Positions 55,301-64,000 of a DNA stretch of 64,000 nt are shown piece by piece. A program made the translations under genes and the position numbers. Below the pieces are notes generated by a model. It was not told the origin of the DNA and did not search any database. It saw nothing but the letters and a program-made list of their open reading frames with translations. Position 1 is the first letter of the stretch; every line of letters starts with the position of its first letter. This stretch comes from Edaphochlamys debaryana (taxonomy: Eukaryota > Chlorophyta > Chlorophyceae > Chlamydomonadales), in the NCBI GenBank assembly GCA_016858145.1, contig JAEHOE010000101.1, positions 372,001 to 436,000 of the forward strand, in the 5' to 3' direction.

Positions 55301-58300
55301 GGGAACCCGACGGCGGAGCGATGGTGGCCAAGCCCGCCGTGCAGCTGAGCAAGCCCTGGCGCCCCAGCCTTGTCTGTGTACTCTATACATTAGGACTAGT
55401 CCGATAGGGCCCCGGGTCGGTAGCAGGAGCTAGGCTCACTTCGCGCGCGCATGTAGCAAGTGCCATGGCCCCTTGACCGCCTTCCGGGCAAGCACGCCCC
55501 AAGGCTGAGCGCTTGTCGACATGTCAGAGACTATGCCTAGCTCTTGCCTGACGGGCCGCGTCAGGCCATCCCCGTCGGAGTCGACACCATCTACACCATC
55601 CCGACAAGTCCCCCGCGGTCGGCACCGACTTCACCCGGGCGACCCAGCAGAACGACGCACAGCAAAGGGCACACGGAGCGCACCACGGCGCCTTGCTAGA
55701 GGGGGCTTCTGCTCACCTTGTGCGACGGCGCCGAATGCCGAGGCATGTCCCGAGCCCGCGTGCTGAGGTGCGGTCCCGTCGGCGGCCCCCGCCGCAGCGG
55801 GCGTCAGCTGCTGCGCCTCTGACGCAGCGCCCAGCGGTGGCGGCGTCTGCAGCGGCCCCGGCAGGCTGCTGTGGGCGCTGTGGTGGCCGCTGCTGCTGCT
55901 GCTAGTGCCGCCGCCGACGCTGCTGCCGCCGCCGCGCCCGTCGCCCGCCAGCGTCGAAGGCGCGGCGCTGCCCGTACGGCTGCCGTAGAACGACACGCCG
56001 TCGTGGCCGCCGCTCGACTGGCAGTACTCGCTGAGCAGTACGGTGGAGGGTACGGACGAGGGCGAGGGCGGCGGCGAGGCGGCCGAGGGCAGGACGCCCA
56101 CGTCCGGGGGGGCGGAGCGGGACGCGGGCGGCGGCGGCGGCAGCGCCGAGGACGCACGCGCGCCCAGCACCGCCGGTGCGGCGGTGGCGGCGGTGGAGGG
56201 GCGCTCGGGGATGGTGTTGCCGGCCGCAGCGTCTGCGTGGCACAAGTTGGGCGGCCAGCAAGAGAGCAAGTAAGGGCATGGGCACAAAGAGCCCATCGAC
56301 TGCCTCCTGATGGCCGATGCAGAGCCCGCTCGCTCAAGTCCCTGACGCCCACCCATGCGCCCGGCGCATCCCGGTGGCCCCTCCTCGAGGCCTCGACTCA
56401 CCCAGCAGGTGGTCGGGGATGACGACTGCACCGTGAACCATGTGGGGGGGAACCATGTGGGGGGGAGAGGGGTGGCGGGCATAGCGGGCTGAGCGACGGG
56501 GGATGTACACGCACACGTGCACACGTAGGCCTTGTCACCGGCATGTGCCGCAGCCCCTGGGCATCTCCCCCGGCGACCTGGGACCAGGCTAACGGACCGG
56601 GCCGGGTACGCATTGCGCCGTACCTCGCTTGGAGCTACCCGCAATGTGTAACGTCACTTCCCTAACGGACCGCCTTGCACACCGCCTTGCACCGCCTTGC
56701 ACACCCCGATGCCCCCGCCCCCGCACCTGCGTAGAGGCATGCGATGTTGGGGTGGCGCAGGCGGCACAGCAGGCGGGACTGGGACAGAAGCTCGTCCAGT
56801 ACGGCAAGCTGGGGGGGCGGGGGAGGGGAGGGGGTAGAGGTGAGGGTAGGGGTGGGGATGCGGGTCAGGGCGCATGCTAGCGTGGGGAGCGGGTCGAAGA
56901 GTGCGTGGGGCGCGAGGCGGGGCCGCTCCCCCCTTCCCCCCTCGCCCCCCGCCCACCTCGTCCGCCCCAGGGGCTGTGTGCAGGCACTTGACCGCCACAT
57001 CCGTGCCGTGCCACCTGGCGGGTGGGGTAGGGTGGGAAAGTTGGTTCAGGAGAGGGAGGGGAGGGATAAACCGACACTCAGGGGGCTGTTGTTCGTGTGC
57101 GGGGACTGCGACCCGCCATCGGGGCACCTTAAGGGTACCGTCCGTGCCATGGCCTTGCGCCACTCCGCACCGTTGCCCTGCCCCTCGTCACCTGCCTGGG
57201 TCCCTCCAACGTCCTCCTACCCTCCCCCCCGCCGCCCCCCCCCCCCACACACACACCTGGCCAGGAACACGTCCCCGCTGCCCCCGCTGCCCAGGAAGCG
57301 CACAATGGTGAGCTCCGAGGGCCGAACCACCTGGGGTGGGGGTGGGGGGAGGGGAGGGGAGGGGAGGGGAGGGGAGGGGAGGGGAGGGGAGGGGAGGGGA
57401 GGGGAGGGGAGGGGAGGGGAGGGGAGGGGAGGGGAGGGGAGGGGAGGGGAGGGGAGGGGAGGGGAGGGGAGGGGAGGGGAGGGGAGGGAGGGGAGGGGAG
57501 GGGAGGGGAGGGGAGGGGGAGGGGAGGGGAGGGGAGGGGAGGGGAGGGGAGGGGAGGGGAGGGGAGGGGAGGGGAGGGGAGGGGAGGGGACGGGGAGGGA
57601 GGGGGGAGGGGAGGGGAGGGGAGGGGAGGGGAGGGAGGGGAGGGGAGGGGGAGGGGAGGGGGAGGGGAGGGGAGGGGAGGGGAGGGGAGGGGAGGGGAGG
57701 GGCAGCATGTGATCGGTGGAAGGTTACGGGGATAGGGCAAGGGGGCCACACACACACGGCCCAAACACACGCCGGCCTCCACCCACCTCCACTCGGCCGC
57801 TGAGCTGCTGCAGGGCCACACTGCGCGGCAGCGAGGGCGCGTGCGCGGGGGCTGCGAGGGGCGGGGGGGACGGGGGTGCGGGAGGGCAAGGCACACTCGG
57901 CCGCTGCACATTGGCCGCAGGTTGGCCGCCGCAGATCGCGGCGGTGCAGGCGACGATCTCCGGTGCTGTAGGCATCTGCCGGCATGATGTGTGCGCCACC
58001 AGTTACAGGGGAGATCTCATCTGCCCTGAGGAGGATCACCTCGTAAGATCACCCTGGACCCCTACTCCCCCCCCCCCACCTGTCAGGTCCAGTGTGATGG
58101 TGCTGCTCCCCGACACCCACGCACTGCTGCTCCCTGTGGCGGAGTGCGCCGCCCTGCCACTGAGGCCGCCGCCGCCGCCGGCCCCGCCGCCGCTGCCGCC
58201 GCCGCCGCCGCTGCCGCCGGTGGCCGCCGCCAGGAGCCCCCCGCCGCCGCCGGGCGCAGCGGCGGAGGCGGAGGCGGGGCCGGCGGCCAAGGGGTGGGGC

Positions 58301-61300
58301 GAGAGGGAGCCGTGGGAGCCCCTGTCAAGGGGGGACCGGGGGGTGTGAAGGTGAGAGGGTGGACTTGGAATCAGAGCTCCGAGGCAGCAGGGGGGTAGTG
58401 GCCGCGTGGGAACGGTGGGCTTAGGGGTAGGAACCACTTCACCGCCACCCCACCCCCCACCCCCACCCCCACCCCAAAGGCCCCTGCACTCACGCGCTCG
58501 CGCCCCCGGCCGGGCCCAGGCCCATTCCGCCGGCTCCTCCTCCGCTGCCGCGCCCGCCGCCGCTCATCCTCCCTCCGCCGCCGCTGTTGCGGCCGCCGCT
58601 CGCACGCCCCCCCTCCACCCCCCGCCCCCTCCACCCCCGCCCCCTCCACCCCCGCCCCCTCCCCCGCCCGCCGCTCCCCCCGCCGACGCCGGCCCCCCCG
58701 TGTCGGCGGTGGCTGCCGAGGCGCCGCTCTCGTCCGAGGGCAGCAGGTGGTGGTCCACGTAGAGGTGCAGCTTGTAGGAGGGCTTGCCGGCGGCCTGCGG
58801 GCCCAGGCCGGGCCCAGGGCGGGACCAGTGTAGGACCACATGGGTCAGCCGCGGACCCCGTAGGCTTGGTCGTTCTCAGGCAGCCCCTACGCCGTGCACT
58901 GCACCTTCATGCCACGGCGTCAGTCATCCCAGGCTCCGGTAACTGTGGCAAACAACCCGATCATCTGCCCCCCTTCAACCGCAGCCCTGCATCCCCTTTC
59001 CTCCCCCTCCCTAGAATCCCCCCCTCACCGCCGCAAAGTCCTCCAGCTCCTCCCACATGAGGGATACGTCACCGTCGCTGGTGGGGTGGGGTGGGAGGCC
59101 GGCGAGGTGAAACCGTGATGGGAATGGGGCGGGGCCGTCCCTCCACCACAACGCCCCAACGCTAGCTCTACCTCCCCTTCCCCCCGCCCTCTCCCCCCGT
59201 CCCCCCTTCCCCCCCCCCGCCCTCCTCCCCCCGTCCCCCCTTCCCCCTCCCCTCCCCCCCCCCCCCCCCCCCCACCTGCGTATGTCCACCAGGGTCCCCG
59301 GGGTGCAGGGCAGCTCGTAGCGGAGGGAGGCCTGGGGCAAGGGGGGAGGGGGGGAGGGGGGGAGTGAGCAAGGCAATAACACAGGCCGTGTGCCCCCCTG
59401 TCCGCAACCCTAAGGCCCACGCGAAGGCCCACATCAAGGCCCGCCTTGGGCCCACCCGGGCCCACCTCGTCCGGCGACCGCACCCGGCCCTTGCACGCCG
59501 CAAACACCGCGTCCCTAGGGGCGGGCGAGCGGGCGGGGGAATGGGCAATAAGCAAGTGGGAGCTTACACGAGCAGCCTCCCGTAGACCTGGCCCTCACAC
59601 CGCCGCCAAGCCCTCCCCCTCGACCCGGCCCTGACCCGTCCCCCCCCCCCCCCCTCCAGGAGCTCCCCCCTCCAACCTGAAGGCGGCGAAGCTCTCTGTC
59701 TCGGGCACCGCCACCAGCCGGGTCTCGCCGCCCGCATACTCCCAGTGGCCTGCAGGGGGGGGGAAGCAAATGGGTACAGCCGTAAGGGGCGCAGGCCTAG
59801 GCCACTGCACCCCCCCGTTCAGCCAACCCCCGGCCCGAACCTCCGCTGTGACCAGCCTGTAAGCCCCGCCCGCGCTCACCCGTGGCCCGGCAGGCGCTGA
59901 AGGAGCCGCCGAAGGACAGAAGCACCTTGACCTGCGCACGCCAATACAACCGAAACGGTAACGGCCCAACGGTCAACCGTCAACGGTCAATGCAAGGCAC
60001 CGTGTACGGCAGTCAACAATAGCGATCTGCACTCCAGTACCGGCCCTCCGAGCCACCACCGCAACACTATGCCTGATCCCCTATCCGTAGCCTACGTCCG
60101 ACCCTCTGAGCCACTACAACACCCCGAACCCCCGACCCCTGCCCAACAACCCCCCCCCGCACCTTGCGCTGCCCGCTGCTCCCCGCCGTGCTCCCGGGCG
60201 GCCCCGTGTTGCCGCTGCCGCCGCCCAGGCCCCCCACCGTGGCGGAGCTCATGCCGGCGGAGCTGATGCCGGGGGTAGCGGAGGCGGAGGCCAGGGTGGC
60301 CAGCAGCCCGCCGGCGCCGCCGGCGCTGCCGGTGAGGCCCTGCAGCAGGCCGCCGCCGCCGCCGGCAGTGCCGCCGCTGCTGCCAAAGGACGGCAGCAGC
60401 CCACCGCCAGCGGCGCCGCCGGCGGCGCTGCCGAGGGATGCTGTTAGTAGCGCTGACGGCGAGACGCCAGCGGCGGCGGCGACGTTGAGCGCAGCCTGCA
60501 GCATCGACGGCGCGGCGGCGGCGGCGGCCGGCGGCGCCGCCGCAGCAACCTGCGTCGCCGCCAGCGTCGCCGCGGCCTGGTTGTACTGCAGGAGCAGGGC
60601 CTGCAGCTGGGACTGAGCGGCCTGCGCCTGCGCCGCCGGGGACTGGGCGGCGGCGGCGGCCTGGGCAGCGGCGGTGGCGGCGGAGCTCGACGGCGGCGGA
60701 GCGGCGGCGGTCGGTTGCTGGGTTGGTGCGGCGGCGGCAGCGGCGGAGCTGGCGGCGGGCTTGGTCCGCAGCACTCCGGTCATCGGGGCGGCGGCGGTGG
60801 TTCCGGCGGCTGTGAGCAGGAAGGTTCAGCACCAGCGGTTTGGGGTCAGTGATCAGCAGCTGCATCGCAAGACGGCGAGCGAAGCCAAAGCCCTGACAGC
60901 GGCCTCCGCAAGCCCACAAGCAGCAGCGCTCAGGTCAAGCACGTGAGCTGGCTACAAGCAGTGCCGCTTACCTCCCGACTGAGCACCCAGCGCTGAGCCC
61001 AGAGCAGCCGACGACAGGGATGAGGCCACGGACGTTGCCCCACCACCCCCCGCCGCTGCTGACGGCGGCGCCGAGGGCCGCAGCACGATCCGTGGCGGAG
61101 GCCCCGCCGCCGCCGGCGGCACCGACGCCGCCGACGCCGAGGACGGCGGAAGCTGAAACGCCGCCGCTGCCGCCGCTGCCGCCGCCGGCCCCGTGGGGGT
61201 GTGCTTGCGGGCAACCAGGGGCGTGGGCGCGGGGAGGTGGGTGGGGACGGGTGTGGCGGTGAGGGGCAGGGAGGAGAGCGCGCCGCGTGCCGCGCCCCCG

Positions 61301-63314
61301 CCCGGCAGGGTGACCGTGGATGTGGTGGAGATGCTGGAGGGGCTGACGGCGGTGGCGGAGGCGGTTGACGGCAGCGCCGGCGGGCCTGCCGCCGCTAGGG
61401 CCTGCTGTGACGCCACGACCTGCTGCCATCGGGCCAGCGCCTTGACCGCCGCCGCCTGCTGCGCCTGCTGCTGCACCTGCTGCGCCTGCTGCTGCACCTG
61501 CTGCGCCTGCTGCTGCACGTGCTGTGCCTGCTGCACCTGCTGGGCCTGCGCCCGCAGCTGCTGGGCCTGGGCCTGCATCTGCTGCTGCGCCTGCTGCATC
61601 TGATGAGCCTGCTGCATCTGCTGTGCTTGCTGCAGCTGGTGCGCCTGCTGAGCCTGGAGCTGCTGCAGCTGCTGCGTCTGCTGTGCGTGCTGCGCTTGCA
61701 GCTGGTGAAGCGCCAGCGCAGCAGCGGTCGGCGGCACGACAATGGTCGGCGCCGACGGCGGCAGCGGCGCGGTCGCCACCAGCGGCGCCGCCAGCGTCTG
61801 CAGCCCCGCCGGCGCCAGGGCCGTCGCCGTCGCCGCCGGCATACTCGCGGGGGCCGCAACCGTGGCGGCGGCGGAGGGCAGGGCTGACAGACCCAGCAGC
61901 GCCGCCGACGCCAGAGACGGCATCGCCGATGACGTCGCCGCCGACGCCGTTGGCACTGGCGGCACTGCCGACGCCGGTGCTGGAGGCGTGACGCCCGCCG
62001 CCGTCAGCGAGGGCGGCGGGTGGGAGGTTCCGGCTCCGAGGACGGTGAACCCGCCCGTCGGCTGCATCAGGGCGGAGCCGGCGGGTGCCACCGCCGCCAG
62101 CGCCGACGCGGGCAGCGTGACCATTCCGCCAGGGGCGGAGGCGGAGGCGGCGCTGGCGGCGGCCAGGGCGGCGGAGCGGGACGGGCCGGCGGCGCCGCCG
62201 CTGCCGGCGGCGGACACTGGCGGCGTCGCGGCGCTGGTGGGGGCTGTGGTGGGGGCGGACTGGGGCGGCTGGTTGGGTAGCGCGGAGGAACCAGAGGGAG
62301 TGGGTGGGGTCCGAGGCGGCGGCGAGACTGGCGGCGGCGGCGGGGACGTCGACGGCGGCGGCGCCGCCGGCGCCTGCGGCGAGAACGTGAGATTGCCACC
62401 GATGGTCAGCCGCATTTCCCCGTGGAAATCTCCCATCAGGCCGCCGCCCAGCGTCAGCGTCGGCCCTGTCGCCGCCGCCGACGGTGCCGCCCGCGGCGCC
62501 GCTGGTCCCGCCGCCGCCGCCCCTGTGGTTGGAGCCATGCCGGCGGTCGCGTTGGCGTGGAGCATGAGCTGCCCCGGCGCTGCCGCCGCCGTCTCCTGGT
62601 GCTGGCCGGCGGCGGCGGCGGCAGCGGCAGCGGCGGCGGCAGGATCCGCTGGGATTGGCTGCGCCGCCGCCAGTGCCTGCGCCAGCAGAGCCCGGGCGAG
62701 CTCGGGGCTCGGCAGCGCCGCCGCCGCCGGTCGCAGTGCCGGGGCGCCTGCCGCCGCCGCCACCAGTTGTGCGGCCGTCGCTGGCGGCGGCGCCAGCGGC
62801 GGCGGGGACGCGGCCGCAGCGGCGGGCGCGGCGAGGGTTCCTGGCTCTTGGACGACGCTGCCAGTGGAGGTCTGGGGGTGCAGCGGGGTAGCGTGGGAGG
62901 GGGGCATGCGCGCGTGCCTTGCCTTGGGAGTTTGGTACAGGTGGGGAAAGCTAAGCAAGGGCTCTCATTTGATATGCACTGAACTGCACTCGAACTCCCA
63001 AAGCGCTTCTCCCCAGGAGGACCCACCTGCCAGCCGCTACCGCCAGGCCCTCCAGGTTCGGGACCCTCCCACCCACAGACCCACCTGCCAGCCGCTGCCG
63101 CCGGGAGTGCCGCTGCCGCTGCTGCCTGCGGCGGGCGGGGCAGCTCCCGTGGAGAAGGGCGAGGGCCCGGCGCTGCCGCCGCCTCTGCCAGCGGCGTTGG
63201 CGGCGCCGGCGGACTCGGCGATGGTAGTCATGGCCGGAGAGCGCTCTGCGGCAGGGCCGCCGCCGCTGCCGCCGCCGCCGCCGCTGGGCGCCGCAGCAGG
63301 CTGCTGCAAGGAGG

Positions 63315-63355
<41 letters not shown>

Positions 63356-63357
63356 AT
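49384..63357 (-). CDS. PB1-domain Raf-like protein kinase, giant, Asn at catalytic Asp
   Basis: 27 exons: 63357-63085, 62871-60972, 60809-60163, 59931-59880, 59749-59677, 59514-59466, 59331-59276, 59077-59029, 58794-58494, 58321-58080, 57851-57787, 57330-57257, 57014-56957, 56808-56727, 56425-56402, 56232-55717, 54664-53803, 53628-53283, 52950-51935, 51763-51708, 51592-51558, 51353-51306, 51096-51001, 50735-50493, 50277-50148, 49951-49818, 49548-49384. Residues 1-940 are Gln/Ala/Pro-rich; PB1 about 941-1033 (VKVLLSFGGSF, HWEYAGGETRLVAV). Kinase lobe: GSGGSGDV, DVAVK, HPNIACLYA; a 921-residue insert; then GPALMSEYLTG, VVHLNLKTGN (Asn for catalytic Asp), ADFGLRGP, WTAPEVL, DVYSFGLILWSLW. Order matches plant PB1-Raf kinases. 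Phases match except across exon 9, where a G-rich tract shifts the frame. The acceptor of exon 51592-51558 is ambiguous. Confidence 0.87.
49555..49640. repeat. 12-bp GGTTGGAGAGGT-type repeat in the last kinase intron
   Basis: Six to seven degenerate 12-bp units just upstream, in transcript sense, of the last exon's acceptor. Confidence 0.8.
51097..51305 (-). other. GC-AG intron in the kinase gene
   Basis: The donor is GCACAG|GCGAGT and the acceptor ACACAG|GGC. It is required to join VRSPLARVKVALDAAQ to GMEYLHSRGVVHLN in phase. Confidence 0.7.
55063..55254 (-). ncRNA. U2: U2 spliceosomal snRNA, copy 3 (in kinase intron 16)
   Basis: 192 nt starting at 55254, almost identical to copy 1: same Sm-site region and stem IV; the only visible change is near the 3' end (CACCCTAT instead of CACCCTGT). 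It lies in intron 16 (54665-55716) of the kinase gene, same strand as the host. The first bases downstream of the RNA (AAACGAAGATT) match copy 1 and may be part of a 3'-end-forming box. Confidence 0.94.
55265..55326 (-). promoter_or_regulatory. Putative U2 promoter blocks, copy 3
   Basis: The same two blocks at 55308-55326 (-72 to -54) and 55265-55281 (-27 to -11). Upstream of -72 this copy has no resemblance to the other two, so these blocks mark the edge of what is conserved. Confidence 0.62.
57337..57703. repeat. GGGGA pentanucleotide microsatellite (about 365 bp)
   Basis: An almost pure run of GGGGA on the plus strand with a few length variants (GGGA, GGGGGA, one CGGGGA). It fills most of kinase intron 57331-57786. 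In the kinase transcript it reads CCCCU and abuts the acceptor of the exon carrying the glycine-rich loop. Confidence 0.97.
58600..58680 (-). repeat. 15-bp G-rich tandem repeat in kinase exon 9
   Basis: Three copies of GGAGGGGGCGGGGGT on the minus strand, the third with an extra G, followed by a G7 run. The frame coming from the PB1 side meets TGA just downstream (about 58568). The frame that joins the next exon in phase differs by one base. Confidence 0.85.
61440..61720 (-). repeat. CAG/CAA-rich Gln tract in the kinase N-terminus
   Basis: About 90 codons dominated by Gln with Ala, Leu, His and Met (QQLQQLQAQQAHQLQQAQ and similar), in a heptad-poor low-complexity region typical of prion-like or transcription-factor-type segments. 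Confidence 0.85.
63316..63354 (-). repeat. CAG repeat (13 Gln codons) at the kinase start
   Basis: Twelve CAG and one CAA codon directly after the initiator ATG at 63357. Confidence 0.95.
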
Positions 63358-64000
63358 TGCTGGCCCTCGGTCCAATCAACCTCTAGCTATGTAACTAAGC
63401 GCCGGTAGCCACGCTGGCGCCGGCACGTGAAGGCGCGCGCGTGCGGAGGGGTACGCGTGCGCGCGCTTGCGGTGGCCAAGGTCGCGTGGGTCAGGGGGTC
63501 GCGACTGCGAGCTCGCTTCAGGCAGGTCGCGCAGCTCTCAATCGCTACTGCTGGTATTGCTGATTATGCTGAAACCTCCTGGTGCGACTCGTGAGCGGCA
63601 GGCGCGAGGGCCCAGAGCGCGGCGGGGCCATGCCGCGAGCGGGGGTTGCGGTCGGCCCGGAGGCGGGGGCCGCAGCCCGCGTGCAATCTGGATCGCACAC
63701 GCTCAGTTCACGGAGCTTGGTGCCGTGCTGCGGTGCTGCAGGGGCCTCGCGGCCGGGCCTGGGTGGTCGATTGCGGCTGGTCGAGGCGCGGCCGCCTTTC
63801 ACTTGGCGCTTGTGGATGCTGTGAAGCTTTGGCAAGCGTGTGTAAGTGCAGGAGTCGTGTCTGGAGTGCCTCGGGGGGCCGACAAGTGCAGGGAGTTGCG
63901 GCAGATCTCGAGCGAGGCGGAGGCCCGCCGAGGTGAACACGTCGAGGCGCCGGCCTTACGTGGGGGCGCCGACCCACCGGTCCCAGCCGCCAGCCGCCGG
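63358..64000. other. 5' flank of the kinase gene
   Basis: No convincing gene. Includes a CG/TG-alternating stretch near 63433-63470 (GCGCGCGCGTGCG and GCGTGCGCGCGC). It should hold the kinase 5' UTR and promoter on the minus strand. Confidence 0.45.

Noticed and set aside
57129..58039. Long frames of repeated Pro-Leu-Ser or Gly-Glu across the pentanucleotide array
   Set aside because: A 5-bp repeat free of stops stays open in several frames; it is intronic in the kinase model.

Overview
The window looks like nuclear DNA of a volvocine (Chlamydomonas-type) green alga. The evidence is the very high GC content, genes split into many short GT-AG exons, long Ala/Pro/Gly/Gln-rich low-complexity stretches inside otherwise conserved proteins, TGTAA-type polyadenylation signals, a thylakoid-lumen protein gene and an algal-type AP2 exon. 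No species can be named from the sequence alone. All gene models below were built by hand from reading frames, splice sites and codon-phase continuity; none rests on transcripts.

Layout. 402-629 (-): first exon of an AP2-domain gene running off the left edge. 2387-3671 (-): ARL2-binding (BART-domain) protein. About 3951-10060 (-): a LINE retrotransposon with intact ORF1 and ORF2 joined by a TAATG stop/start overlap. 10.06-13.9 kb: no gene I can support. 13950-26869 (+): a 28-exon type II membrane subtilisin-like protease. 27865-30705 (+): thylakoid lumenal 15 kDa TPM-domain protein. 32828-43676 (+): a 24-exon transmembrane CHASE-domain cyclic nucleotide phosphodiesterase. 45954-47790 (+): decayed ankyrin-repeat pseudogene. 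48155-48704: non-autonomous hAT-type element with perfect 8-bp target duplications. 49384-63357 (-): a 27-exon PB1-domain Raf-like kinase of about 2,530 residues.

Three nearly identical U2 snRNA genes lie in the window: 19243-19434 (+), 44873-45064 (-) and 55063-55254 (-). The first and third sit in sense orientation inside introns of the protease and the kinase. All three share two upstream blocks at identical distances from the RNA start (-72 to -54 and -27 to -11), and the third copy diverges beyond -72. This suggests a compact snRNA promoter that travels with the RNA.

The genes do not form a pathway. Two are signalling proteins (a CHASE sensor fused to a phosphodiesterase; a PB1 kinase with a 920-residue insert in its kinase fold and Asn replacing the catalytic Asp), one is a surface or vesicle protease, and one is a photosynthetic housekeeping protein. 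Duplication is frequent: U2 cassettes, a rearranged AP2 exon fragment in a protease intron, a degenerate copy of the phosphodiesterase 5' end downstream of that gene, and many simple repeats in introns.
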